Positions 1 to 6,912 are shown, counted from the first letter of the stretch. The stretch is DNA of 14,475 nt from Bradymonadales bacterium (GCA_947483645.1 CANKLS010000035.1:1-14475), one strand, 5' to 3'. Numbers and translations: made by a program. The notes: generated from the sequence alone by a model not told the origin.

Positions 1-402
1 GCGCTCGACAAGAGCGTCACCGCCCAGGCCCTCCTCAACCGCCCCGAGAGCAGCCTGCGCGGACTCGCAGCGCTGCTGCCCGGCCACGGCCTCGACACGC
101 TCCCCGACGACATCGCCGAGTGCGTCGAAGTGGTCGCCCGCTACAGCGGCTACCTCGGGCGCCAGACCGCCCAAGCCGCCTCGCTCGCAAACACCGACCG
201 CGTCCTCATCCCCACAGACCTCGACTACGCCACCGTCCCGGGGCTCTCGAGCGAGGTGCGCGAAAAGCTCATCCGTGTTCGCCCTCATTCGCTCGGCCAG
301 GCGGGTCGCATTCAGGGAGTCACACCGGCCGCAATTACCAATCTTTGGATGTGGCTTCGACGCGGAGGCGAAGGTCGAGTAGAGGCCGCCCATGGCCTCT
401 GA
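1..402 (+). CDS. mnmG: MnmG (GidA), tRNA U34 carboxymethylaminomethyl-modifying enzyme, C-terminal part only
   Basis: The frame is open from base 1 and ends at TGA 400-402, giving the last 133 residues; the 5' part lies outside the window. The tail has the typical MnmG C-terminal helical domain: YSGYLGRQ, then LDYATVPGLSSEVREKL, then RPHSLGQAGRIQGVTPAAI, followed by a short basic end. In known MnmG this domain holds the MnmE-contacting and tRNA-contacting surface, while the FAD Rossmann part is N-terminal. MnmG with MnmE installs the (carboxymethyl)aminomethyl group at wobble U34 of certain tRNAs. The last 11 bases overlap the start of the downstream methyltransferase, so the two are probably co-transcribed. 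Third codon positions are strongly C-biased. Identification is firm; whether the missing part is intact cannot be seen. Confidence 0.93.
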   Translation, partial: ALDKSVTAQALLNRPESSLRGLAALLPGHGLDTLPDDIAECVEVVARYSGYLGRQTAQAASLANTDRVLIPTDLDYATVPGLSSEVREKLIRVRPHSLGQAGRIQGVTPAAITNLWMWLRRGGEGRVEAAHGL

Positions 403-1780
403 CAATCGACCTGCTTTCGCCCTCCCCGCCGCCGACCTCATCCGCGAGCGCCTCGTTACCGCACTCCGAAACAGGGCGCCCCTCGCGGCCGACCCGGAGA
501 CCAACGCCTACCGCCTCGTGCACGGCGAAGGCGACGGCCTGCCCCACCTCTTCATCGACCGCTTCGCCGACGGCGCTGTCATTCACCTCCGCGATGCCGC
601 CTGGATGAACGACGACGCTGCCCGCGCCATCGGAGCCGCGCTCGCTTCTGCCGGCCTCTCCTGGCTGCGCATGATGCTCGACATCGGCCGCAAAGAGCGG
701 GCCGAGCGCGACGCAGATGCCGAACTTCGCTGGGAGTCGTTCGCCCGCCGTGAGGGCCTCGGTGAGACCCCCAAGCGGGTCGTCGCCAAAGAGTCAGGAC
801 GCCTCTTCTCCATCCGCCCGCTCGAGCCCTTCGCGCCCGGCCTCTTCCTCGACATGCGCGCCCCCCGTGCCGCACTCGCCGAGCGCTGGAACGACCGCCG
901 CGTCCTCAACCTCTTCTCCTACACCTGCGGCTTCGGCGTCATGCTCACCCGCGGCAACCAGCTCACCCATGTCGACAGCTCCAAGCGCGCATTGCTCTGG
1001 GGCCAGGAGAACTACGAGCTAGACGGCCTCAACCCCGCCCGCGACCGCTTCGTCCACGGCGACGTCTTCGGCTTCATGGCCGAGGCCGCAGAGAGTGGCG
1101 ACAGGTGGGATGCCATCATCCTCGACCCACCAGTTCACAGCCAGGGAAAGAGCGGACGCGCCCGCACCTTCACCCTCCGCCGCGACTTCGGCTGGCTCCT
1201 CGAAAAAGCGCTCGATCTGCTCGCCAAGGATGGCGAACTCTTTGTCTCCACCAACTACGCAGACCTGAGCCACGACGCCTTCCGCTCCCTCGTGGTCGGC
1301 GTCTCACGCGACTGGGATTACTGGCTCGAAAAGCAGTGGTCGGCGGCCATCGACTTCCCCGGCCCGCAGGGCAAGCCCCACCTCAAGACGGCCCTCCTCC
1401 GACCCCGCGTCGCAGGCACCTCGCCCGGTCGAAAGAACCACACCCTGTCGCGCCGCGAGAAGGGCTTCGAGGAGCCCTCCGCAACCATGGAGCCGCGCCC
1501 CAACGCACGGCCGCCCAAGCCTGCGAAGCCTGTCTTCAAGCCCGCCCCCAAGCCCTCCGGAAAGCACTCCGCGGCAGCAGCTGCCGCAGCAGCAGAGGCA
1601 CCCGGAAAGGCATGGGGCAAGGAGGCGCCCAAGGGCCGGCCGGCCAAGTCCGACAACCGACGCGCGGGAACCCACGAGACCGGTCGTCCCGACCCCAACG
1701 CCGCGCCGAAGCAGTCGGTGCAGCGGAGCAAGCCTACCAACCGGCCGCCTACCAACCGCACCAAGAAGCGCTCCCGCTAG
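392..1780 (+). CDS. RlmI/RlmK-type class I SAM-dependent RNA methyltransferase with low-complexity basic tail
   Basis: 462 residues. The start ATG lies inside the end of mnmG, with an AGAGG-type ribosome site (GAGG 382-385) six bases upstream, suggesting translational coupling. Visible parts: the RlmI/K central domain YRLVHGEGDGLPHLFIDRF (40-58), GLFLDMRAPR (150-159), SAM motif I NLFSYTCGFG (173-182), acidic VDSSKRALLWGQENY (194-208), and catalytic-region DPPVHSQ (245-251). The N-terminal PUA domain usual in RlmI is absent. Where RlmI has a Cys-containing strand (SSC), this protein has STNYADLS (286-293), closer to the RlmK m7G half, so 5-methylcytosine chemistry is doubtful. Residues about 345-462 form a Pro/Lys/Arg/Ala tail with eight alanines in a row (394-401) and a duplicated PTNR, probably disordered and RNA-binding. 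Probable rRNA target, position unknown. Its TAG stop shares CTAG with the opposing gene's stop. Confidence 0.85.
   Translation: MASDNRPAFALPAADLIRERLVTALRNRAPLAADPETNAYRLVHGEGDGLPHLFIDRFADGAVIHLRDAAWMNDDAARAIGAALASAGLSWLRMMLDIGRKERAERDADAELRWESFARREGLGETPKRVVAKESGRLFSIRPLEPFAPGLFLDMRAPRAALAERWNDRRVLNLFSYTCGFGVMLTRGNQLTHVDSSKRALLWGQENYELDGLNPARDRFVHGDVFGFMAEAAESGDRWDAIILDPPVHSQGKSGRARTFTLRRDFGWLLEKALDLLAKDGELFVSTNYADLSHDAFRSLVVGVSRDWDYWLEKQWSAAIDFPGPQGKPHLKTALLRPRVAGTSPGRKNHTLSRREKGFEEPSATMEPRPNARPPKPAKPVFKPAPKPSGKHSAAAAAAAAEAPGKAWGKEAPKGRPAKSDNRRAGTHETGRPDPNAAPKQSVQRSKPTNRPPTNRTKKRSR
1571..1594 (+). repeat. Ala-codon run in the methyltransferase tail
   Basis: Eight consecutive alanine codons (mostly GCA, with single GCG, GCT and GCC) encode residues 394-401 of the methyltransferase. 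The codons are mixed rather than a pure triplet expansion, so selection on the peptide is more likely than simple slippage. Confidence 0.8.
1732..1758 (+). repeat. Tandem 12-bp repeat with 15-bp period at the end of the methyltransferase gene
   Basis: GCCTACCAACCG occurs at 1732-1743 and again at 1747-1758, encoding a duplicated PTNR in the basic C-terminal tail. It is a small in-frame duplication. Confidence 0.85.
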
Positions 1781-2673
1781 AGCGTCTCTGCTGCACAATC
1801 CACGACGCGTACCGCATAGGCCCAGCGGCCTCCCACCGTCGAGACAGAGACAAGGTACTCGCCCGGCGGCGTCGTGGCTTCCTGCACAAGCGCCAGCGAG
1901 GCCCAGCTCCCCTCGCCGCCCACCTGAGCCAGGTAGCTCGAGAAGGGAACCACCAGACCGCTCAACGCATCGGTTACCACAACCTCGGCGCCCTCAAGCG
2001 ATGCCGTAGAAGCGAACGACCAGAGCCGCGGCAACCAGGTGGCCGGAAACGGCCCCGGCCCGGGATAGGCTACGAACGGCGGCGCGGGCCGCGGCACATA
2101 GCCCCGCACATAGACCGCGGCCGCGTCGCCCACACGCGCCAAACCCACGCCGTCCAGCACAGGATCAAGCATCCACATTCGGTTCGACAGCGTCGTGTCG
2201 TCGGGCGCATCCACAAACAGCGACACCGCCTGCGACACGCTACTCACGCCCAATGCGTGGCTCGTCCAACGGTAGGCTGTCCCCGTCTCCTCTGTGTAGC
2301 AGGCCCAGCTCCGCTCGGGCACCGGCGCAACGCTCCGATTGCGGGCCATCATCAGCGCCACCTGCTCTGCCAGCCGCTGATGCGCCGCCAGCGTCCCCAC
2401 CTCTGCCACACCAGCAAGCCACCGCGAGGCGTTCAGCCGCGCAAGCGCCGCACCCGCCTCTGCTGCGTCCGTGGCCACGTCGTCGCACACGTCCGGAACA
2501 CCCAGCCCAGCCGATGCACCATCGCCGCCGCGCTCCACCGCGAGCCACCGCTCGCAAACCGCCTCGACAGACCGCGACGCCTCCGCGGAGACCGGCGCGG
2601 ACTTCTCGTCGCAGGCCATCGACGTCACCGCAGCGACGGCAACCAGCAGGATGGATCCGGGACAACTTCGCAT
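1777..2673 (-). CDS. Predicted lipoprotein with degenerate CAP (SCP/PR1)-like domain
   Basis: 298 residues from ATG 2673; another in-frame ATG at 2682 would add three residues, and neither has a strong ribosome site. The N-terminus is a lipoprotein signal: MRSCPGSILLVAVAAVTSMAC, with lipobox S-M-A-C and lipid-accepting Cys21. Residues about 75-190 resemble the CAP domain of secreted deltaproteobacterial proteins: LNASRWLAGV (80-89), ARNRS (110-114), WACYTEETG (123-131), NRMWMLDPVLDGVGLARV (164-181). However, both positions that normally carry the conserved histidines look replaced (ARNRSVAPVP instead of an SH.P motif; SNRMW instead of GHRRW). The C-terminal part (about 195-298) has a beta-rich look with a PPGEYLVSVS segment. 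Membrane-anchored in the periplasm or outer surface. Function unknown. The stop overlaps the opposing methyltransferase stop within CTAG. Codons are G-ended, unlike the plus-strand neighbours. Family assignment is by eye. Confidence 0.7.
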   Translation of the reverse strand: MRSCPGSILLVAVAAVTSMACDEKSAPVSAEASRSVEAVCERWLAVERGGDGASAGLGVPDVCDDVATDAAEAGAALARLNASRWLAGVAEVGTLAAHQRLAEQVALMMARNRSVAPVPERSWACYTEETGTAYRWTSHALGVSSVSQAVSLFVDAPDDTTLSNRMWMLDPVLDGVGLARVGDAAAVYVRGYVPRPAPPFVAYPGPGPFPATWLPRLWSFASTASLEGAEVVVTDALSGLVVPFSSYLAQVGGEGSWASLALVQEATTPPGEYLVSVSTVGGRWAYAVRVVDCAAETL

Positions 2674-2835
2674 GACCAACATCTTCGCGGCTTCTGCATC
2701 CAGTGCAAGCCCGAAACGCTCGCCGCTTTCCGCACGCACCAACCCGCCAATGCGGCCCGCAACGGTTGACGGCGCGCGCCGACCTTGCGAAGAACAGGCG
2801 CCCGCGCATGCGGCCAAACAACCTCGTGGTGACAC
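2674..2835. promoter_or_regulatory. Divergent intergenic region between the lipoprotein gene and the S1-domain gene
   Basis: 162 bases separate two divergent genes, so promoters for both must lie here or inside the flanking genes. The best plus-strand candidate is TTGACG (2766-2771), but the hexamer 17 bases downstream (GAAGAA) is a poor -10. A 10-base palindrome GGCGCGCGCC sits at 2771-2780. No clear Shine-Dalgarno precedes the S1 start: only GTGGTGA lies close to ATG 2836. No convincing minus-strand promoter was seen. Confidence 0.3.
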
Positions 2836-4524
2836 ATGTCTGAGCAAGCCCTCTCCCTCCTCGACGCAGACCTCAGTGCCCTCCTTGGCGCACCGCTCGA
2901 GGCCCCCGCAGACACACTCGGCGCCGGCGACATTGTCTCCGCCACCGTCACCGCAGCCAACTCGGCTGGTCTCACCCTATCGCTCGACAGCGGCCTTGCC
3001 GCCACCTGCGCTGCCTCGTCCGCAGCAGCACCCGGCTTTGCGACACCCGCCGTCGGTGACCGCGTCGACGCCGTCATCGAGACCCTCAGCAGCACCGGCG
3101 CAACCCTCTCCATCGCCAAGGCCCAGTCCATCGCTGCCTTCGATCGATGGGCAGAGCGTGCCAACAGCCACGCCGAGCTCGAGGGCACCGTGCAGATCGT
3201 CCTTCGCGGCGGCTTCGGCATCGAGGCCGACGGCACACGCCTCCTCCTCCCCTACCGTGAGTCTGGCATCCGCAACGAGGCCGCCCACGAGGCCGTCGGG
3301 CGCAAGTTCCGCTTCGAAGTCACAGAGTTCGATCCCGAGCGCGCCCAGATCATGATCTCCAGGCGCCGCTTCGCCGACGCCGACCGCTCCACAGACCGCG
3401 CAGCCATCCTCGCCTCGCTGACCGAAGGCACTCCGGTCACCGGCGTCGTCCGCTCCATCGTTGCCTTCGGCGCCTTCGTCGACATTGGCGGCGTCGACGC
3501 GCTGCTTCACATCTCAGATGCTTCGCTCGAGCATGTCGAAGACCTCAATAGCCTCCTCCGGGTGGGCGACCACATCGACGCCGTCATCCGCGCGGTCGAC
3601 GTCGAAAAGGGCAAGGTCTCCATCAGCCGCAAGTCGCTCCTCGAGTCCGGCGCACGGGAGAAACTCGCCGGCTTCGAGCCCGGGGCCATCCTCTCGGGAA
3701 CCGTCGCCCGCTTCTCCGACATCTTCGCCTTCATCACCCTCGACGATGGCGTCGAAGGCAGCGTCCATGTCTCCGAGATCGCCTGGGGCAAGCGTCTGCA
3801 GCACCCCGCCGACGAGCTCACTGAGGGGCAGTCGGTGCAGGTGAAGGTCCTCTCCGTCGATGCCTCGTCACGGCGCGTGAAGCTCTCCATCAAGCAGAGC
3901 TCAGCAGACCCGCTCGCCTCCTTCGGCGAAAGCGTGGCCGAGGGCGCACTCGTCACCGGCACCATCTCCCGCATCGAAGACTACGGCCTCTTCGTGAAGC
4001 TGCAGGAGGGCCTGGAAGGCCTCTGCCACATCTCGGACCTCTCCTGGACCGCCCGTCCCGACCGCCCGACCGATGTGGCCCCCTTCAAGATCGGCGACAG
4101 CCTCGAGGTCCGCGTCCTCTCGGTCGACCTCGCCGCTCGCCGGCTCAAGCTCGGGCTCAAGCAGGTCTCCGCAGACCCCTGGACGGAGGCCGGCGACCTC
4201 ACGCAGGTCGGCACGCTCCTCAAGGCGACCGTCACCCGCTTCGACAAGGATGCAGCCTACCTCCGCATTGCACCCGACCTTGAAGGCCGCATGCATATCT
4301 CCGAGGTCAGCCTCGACCGCGTCGACAGCATCCGCAGTGCCCTCCGCATCGGACAGGAGGTCGAGTGCATGGTCATCAAGTCGGAGGCCCTGCGCCGCCG
4401 ACTCGACCTCTCCGTCAAGGCCGTCGCAGCCAAGGCCGAGGCCGAAACCCCCAAGTCCTACGCCGACGCCGACATGAGCATGAGCCCGCTCGCTGCAGCC
4501 CTGGCAAAGGTCACGGGCGAGTAG
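2836..4524 (+). CDS. Six-repeat S1 RNA-binding-domain protein (ribosomal protein S1-like)
   Basis: 562 residues, almost the length of E. coli S1 (557), with six S1 (OB-fold) repeats at about 30-95, 113-177, 198-267, 283-353, 370-443 and 457-528. Repeats 3-6 show the classic core, for example VRSIVAFGAFVDI (205-217) then ALLHISDAS, and ISRIEDYGLFVKL (377-389) then GLCHISDLS. Repeats end with DVEKGKVSISRKS or DLAARRLKLGLKQ. Repeats 1 and 2 are eroded; repeat 1 is Ala/Ser-rich. In E. coli the first two repeats dock to the ribosome and the later ones hold mRNA. This could be the main rpsA product or a paralogue; the window does not decide. The ATG at 2836 is preceded by no good Shine-Dalgarno, as is also known for E. 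coli rpsA. C-ended codons dominate. It is convergent with tetR. Confidence 0.85.
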   Translation: MSEQALSLLDADLSALLGAPLEAPADTLGAGDIVSATVTAANSAGLTLSLDSGLAATCAASSAAAPGFATPAVGDRVDAVIETLSSTGATLSIAKAQSIAAFDRWAERANSHAELEGTVQIVLRGGFGIEADGTRLLLPYRESGIRNEAAHEAVGRKFRFEVTEFDPERAQIMISRRRFADADRSTDRAAILASLTEGTPVTGVVRSIVAFGAFVDIGGVDALLHISDASLEHVEDLNSLLRVGDHIDAVIRAVDVEKGKVSISRKSLLESGAREKLAGFEPGAILSGTVARFSDIFAFITLDDGVEGSVHVSEIAWGKRLQHPADELTEGQSVQVKVLSVDASSRRVKLSIKQSSADPLASFGESVAEGALVTGTISRIEDYGLFVKLQEGLEGLCHISDLSWTARPDRPTDVAPFKIGDSLEVRVLSVDLAARRLKLGLKQVSADPWTEAGDLTQVGTLLKATVTRFDKDAAYLRIAPDLEGRMHISEVSLDRVDSIRSALRIGQEVECMVIKSEALRRRLDLSVKAVAAKAEAETPKSYADADMSMSPLAAALAKVTGE

Positions 4525-4594
4525 CCCAAACGGCCTGCTTCGCGCCTCCCGCTCCGATCCGGCGGCAGGCTGTAGAGCGGGCCGGCTCCGAGGC

Positions 4595-4612
4595 AGTCGT
4601 TCCGAAGCGACT
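4595..4612. terminator. Candidate hairpin between convergent S1 and tetR genes
   Basis: AGTCGTT, loop CCGA, AGCGACT can form a seven-pair stem (one G-T pair) read from the plus strand. It lies 70 bases after the S1 stop and five bases from the tetR stop, in the only non-coding gap between these convergent genes (4525-4617). There is no T run on either side, so intrinsic termination is uncertain. Confidence 0.3.
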
Positions 4613-4617
4613 AGCAG

Positions 4618-5268
4618 CTAACGCGGAGCCAGATACTCCGACACCGCGTTCAAGATCGCCTCGCGCATCTCGTCAGGTCCGGCCGTTGTCACGTCCGACA
4701 ACCTGCCCGATACGAAGATGTTGCTCGCGCCCTGCACCAGCGCCAGAACCACCCCGAGCATCTCCTCGGCCGACAGGTCGCGGCGAACCTGACCGTTCTG
4801 CTGACCGGCCATGATCATGCTCAGCACCACGTCGCGGAGCTCCAACCGGCGCGACTCAATCTCCCACGCCGGACCGACGTCGTTGATGACCGCGTGGTCA
4901 AACAGCAGCTTGAACCGATGCGGGTACTCCCGCGCGAAGAAGAGGAAGTGGCCCATGATGGCGCGCAGCGCACCGCGCGTCCCCTCACCCGACGAGCGGG
5001 CAAGTTCCATCACCTGGCCACGGAGCTCATCCATGCAGAACCGCCAGATGGCGATGTAGAGGTCGCGCTGGTTCGCGTAGTGCTTGTAGGCCGCCATGGG
5101 AGAGAGGTTGCTCTCCTGCGCCAGCGTCCGCATCGTGACGCCGTCGATGCCGGAACGATCCAGCACCCGCACCGCGGCATCCAGAAGGTCCTTCTGGCGA
5201 TCCGTCAGCTCACCGGGGATACGACCCTTCGGCACCGTCCCCCGACGCGTCTCGAACATCTCGGACAC
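4618..5268 (-). CDS. TetR/AcrR-family transcriptional regulator
   Basis: 216 residues, normal TetR size. The N-terminal DNA-binding domain covers about 20-75: LTDRQKDLLDAAVRVLDRSG, then the helix-turn-helix VTMRTLAQESNLSPMAAYKHY (44-64), then ANQRDLY. The rest is the helical ligand-binding and dimer domain; ligand unknown. The start is GTG 5268, chosen because GAGG (5276-5279) lies seven bases upstream; an ATG four codons in is the alternative. The 84-base gap upstream holds a promoter-like pair and a long inverted repeat, suggesting autoregulation. It is co-directional with miaE but probably has its own promoter. The target genes could be itself, the miaE pair, or genes elsewhere; no transporter or enzyme typical of TetR partners is adjacent. 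Confidence 0.92.
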   Translation of the reverse strand: MSEMFETRRGTVPKGRIPGELTDRQKDLLDAAVRVLDRSGIDGVTMRTLAQESNLSPMAAYKHYANQRDLYIAIWRFCMDELRGQVMELARSSGEGTRGALRAIMGHFLFFAREYPHRFKLLFDHAVINDVGPAWEIESRRLELRDVVLSMIMAGQQNGQVRRDLSAEEMLGVVLALVQGASNIFVSGRLSDVTTAGPDEMREAILNAVSEYLAPR

Positions 5269-5275
5269 TGCGCAG

Positions 5276-5279
5276 CCTC
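5276..5279 (-). promoter_or_regulatory. Shine-Dalgarno fixing the GTG start of tetR
   Basis: GAGG on the minus strand, seven bases before GTG 5268. The ATG four codons later has no comparable site. Confidence 0.55.
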
Positions 5280-5297
5280 AATCAAAGAACGAAACTC

Positions 5298-5334
5298 TGG
5301 CGCTCACGGTAGCAGAGTGCGCGCCAATTGTCAC
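5298..5334 (-). promoter_or_regulatory. Candidate tetR promoter with overlapping inverted-repeat operator
   Basis: On the minus strand GTGACA (5334-5329), a 17-base spacer and TACCGT (5311-5306) form a weak sigma70-like promoter about 40 bases before the tetR start. Covering the -10 is an inverted repeat at 5298-5326: ten-base arms (TGGCGCTCAC on the plus strand against GTGCGCGCCA) with one mismatch and a nine-base centre. Size and position fit a TetR-family operator. The operator role is inferred. Confidence 0.42.
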
Positions 5335-5352
5335 ACACCTTCTCCGCACCGC

Positions 5353-5928
5353 CTAGGCGTGCAGCCGTGGTGCGTCTTCACCCAGCGCGCAGATGGCAGC
5401 CTCCTGCTCCGCGTAGAAGGCCAGCCGCGCCCTCACCTCGGCCTCGTCGAAGTAGGTCAACGCAAGCTTCAGGTAGGTCGCGTAGTGGCGGGCCTCCGAC
5501 TCAAACAGCGCCTGGTAGAAGGTGGCGAGTTCCGGGTCACGCAAGCCAGCGCCGAGCAGCTGAAAGCGTTCGCAGGAACGGGCCTCAATCAGCGCGCACA
5601 TGAGCAACCGATCGAGCAGCGCCTCCGGCTCTGCAGTGCGGAGATGCGCCGCGAGACGGCCGCCATACTTCGATGGCATTTGGCGGCCATACTGCCAGCC
5701 GCGCGCCTGCATGATCTGCAACACCTGCCGAAAGTGCTGAATCTCCTCCTCCACGATGTCGGCACAGACAGCCACCAGCTCCGGCCTGTCGGGGTAGCGG
5801 AACATCATGTTCAGCGCGCTCGACGCAGCCTTCTTCTCGCAGTGGGCGTGGTCCAGAAGCATGGCCCGAACATTGGCCTCGAACATCGCCACGTAACTCG
5901 CGCTCGTCACACTCTGCAGAGATAGCAT
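5353..5928 (-). CDS. miaE: MiaE, tRNA-(ms2)io6A37 hydroxylase (diiron monooxygenase)
   Basis: 191 residues, close to the family norm. Hydroxylates the isopentenyl group of (methylthio-)isopentenyladenosine at tRNA position 37, using O2 and a diiron centre in a four-helix bundle. Ligand pattern visible: E31 in LLDHAHCEKKA, E62 and H65 in VEEEIQHF (an ExxH), E115 in ALIEARSCERF, and E145/H148 in FESEARHY (the second ExxH). FRYPDRPELV (43-52) and the RPSRY-like MPSKYGG (84-90) are also family-typical. The ATG follows the upstream stop by one base (TGA-G-ATG), and a GAGG lies eight bases before it inside the upstream gene, so it is translationally coupled to the exported-protein gene. MiaE implies a MiaA pathway elsewhere in the genome. 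The next gene, tetR, lies 84 bases downstream. Confidence 0.93.
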   Translation of the reverse strand: MLSLQSVTSASYVAMFEANVRAMLLDHAHCEKKAASSALNMMFRYPDRPELVAVCADIVEEEIQHFRQVLQIMQARGWQYGRQMPSKYGGRLAAHLRTAEPEALLDRLLMCALIEARSCERFQLLGAGLRDPELATFYQALFESEARHYATYLKLALTYFDEAEVRARLAFYAEQEAAICALGEDAPRLHA

Positions 5929-5929
5929 C

Positions 5930-6763
5930 TCAGAAACCTCGCTCTACCTGGAAGAACTTCAACCGACCATGGCCCGCCGTCACGGCCGCTCGCACCAGCA
6001 CGCTCATATCTCGCGATGTGCAGGTCATCACCGCTGCATCTGGCCCCGGCCGAGTGTCGCGCGAACGCTCATAGGCCGACTCATCCAGCAACTGAAGATC
6101 GAGACCTAACACCGAAGCAGAACCCACCGCACCGATGCCCATGCAGCGACCGGCCTTCACCGGCACCGTCCACTCTATCAACTGTGGGCCGGTAACCGCC
6201 CACTCCGTGGCACGGCCGGCCTCGTGCCAGCGCGCGAAGGCGCGCGCAGAGAGAGCCAGCCAGCGCGCCTCCACCTCATCCTGCGCCAGGCGGGCCTGAG
6301 CCCAGCCCACAGGGTCTTGAAGGATGGCCCAGCCTACGTCGCCGCCTACACCCGCTTGCACCACATGAAACTCCACCACCATCGACTCGGTCGCGCGCCA
6401 GAGCACCACGGGATACCCATCCGCGGCATGATCCTGCGCCACCTTCTCCAGTCCCGAAAGGCGCTGCACCATCACATAGGCGTCCACATCGGTCGACCGT
6501 TCCGAAAAGGCCACCAGCGCATAGGTCACCCCCGCCATCACATTCCGCGAGATGACCTTGTGCTCGCCCTTGAGCAGCCGCGCATTGCCGAACGAGCCGT
6601 CGGGAACAAATCCAGGCACAAACCGTTCCACCGCCTCCGAGAGCGAGGTCGGCGGCGCCGGTTGCGCCGCGCGTTCGTCGCGCTCGAGCGCGCCGGCGGC
6701 TCCGATCGTCGGCCACAAAAGCAGCAGCGCCAGCGCCCAACTCTGACAGATTCGCCTGAACAC
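5930..6763 (-). CDS. Exported protein of unknown function
   Basis: 277 residues from GTG 6763. This start is preferred over TTG 6775 because GGAG (6770-6773) sits six bases before it and because it gives a clean signal peptide: MFRRICQ, a hydrophobic stretch SWALALLLLWPTIG (8-21), and an A-x-A-like cleavage region GAAGA near residue 25. The mature protein has no metal or catalytic motif I can name. Residues 60-160 contain a mixed alpha/beta region (ARLLKG, VTYALVAFSERS, DVGWAILQDP). Residues 200-277 hold two cysteines, C207 and C248, that could pair, in a GRC...LDLQLLD...VMTC...VRAAVTAGHGRLKFFQV layout seen in periplasmic beta domains of deltaproteobacteria. The stop is one base from the miaE start, so the pair is an operon, although a periplasmic protein and a tRNA enzyme share no obvious task. 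Confidence 0.72.
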   Translation of the reverse strand: MFRRICQSWALALLLLWPTIGAAGALERDERAAQPAPPTSLSEAVERFVPGFVPDGSFGNARLLKGEHKVISRNVMAGVTYALVAFSERSTDVDAYVMVQRLSGLEKVAQDHAADGYPVVLWRATESMVVEFHVVQAGVGGDVGWAILQDPVGWAQARLAQDEVEARWLALSARAFARWHEAGRATEWAVTGPQLIEWTVPVKAGRCMGIGAVGSASVLGLDLQLLDESAYERSRDTRPGPDAAVMTCTSRDMSVLVRAAVTAGHGRLKFFQVERGF

Positions 6764-6769
6764 GCCGCG

Positions 6770-6773
6770 CTCC
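6770..6773 (-). promoter_or_regulatory. Shine-Dalgarno deciding the GTG start of the exported-protein gene
   Basis: GGAG on the minus strand, six bases before GTG 6763. The upstream TTG overlaps this very site, which argues against TTG as the start. Confidence 0.55.
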
Positions 6774-6786
6774 AACTTCGAGTTTG

Positions 6787-6815
6787 TTGCCGCATTTCGA
6801 TAGCGGCACTAGCGT
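6787..6815 (+). promoter_or_regulatory. Candidate promoter of the cNMP-domain gene pair
   Basis: TTGCCG (6787-6792), a 17-base spacer and TAGCGT (6810-6815) form a weak sigma70-like pair in the 149-base divergent gap. An inverted repeat GCCGC (6789-6793) / GCGGC (6803-6807) overlaps it and could be an operator. It would leave a leader of about 90 bases before ATG 6913. Confidence 0.25.
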
Positions 6816-6830
6816 CCGAATCACGCTTTC

Positions 6831-6861
6831 GCGCATTCGCTCGCACGCGCATCTAGCGCAT
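6831..6861. repeat. Three GCGCAT hexamers in the divergent intergenic region
   Basis: GCGCAT begins at 6831, 6847 and 6856, all in the same direction, between the exported-protein gene and the cNMP-domain genes. The spacing is uneven (16 and 9). It may be a regulator site cluster or chance in GC-rich DNA. Confidence 0.35.
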
Positions 6862-6912
6862 TGCCGTCCCGTTGTCTCGCCCGCCAACCCTCCGCTCTTG
6901 GAGCCGCAACAC

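Noticed and set aside
1105..2769. Plus-strand open frame of 554 codons across the methyltransferase and lipoprotein genes
   Set aside because: It is Arg/Pro/His-rich without motifs and spans two real convergent genes in the wrong frame.
2766..2794. TTGACG as a promoter -35 for the S1 gene
   Set aside because: The hexamer at the right distance is GAAGAA, matching the -10 consensus at only two positions.
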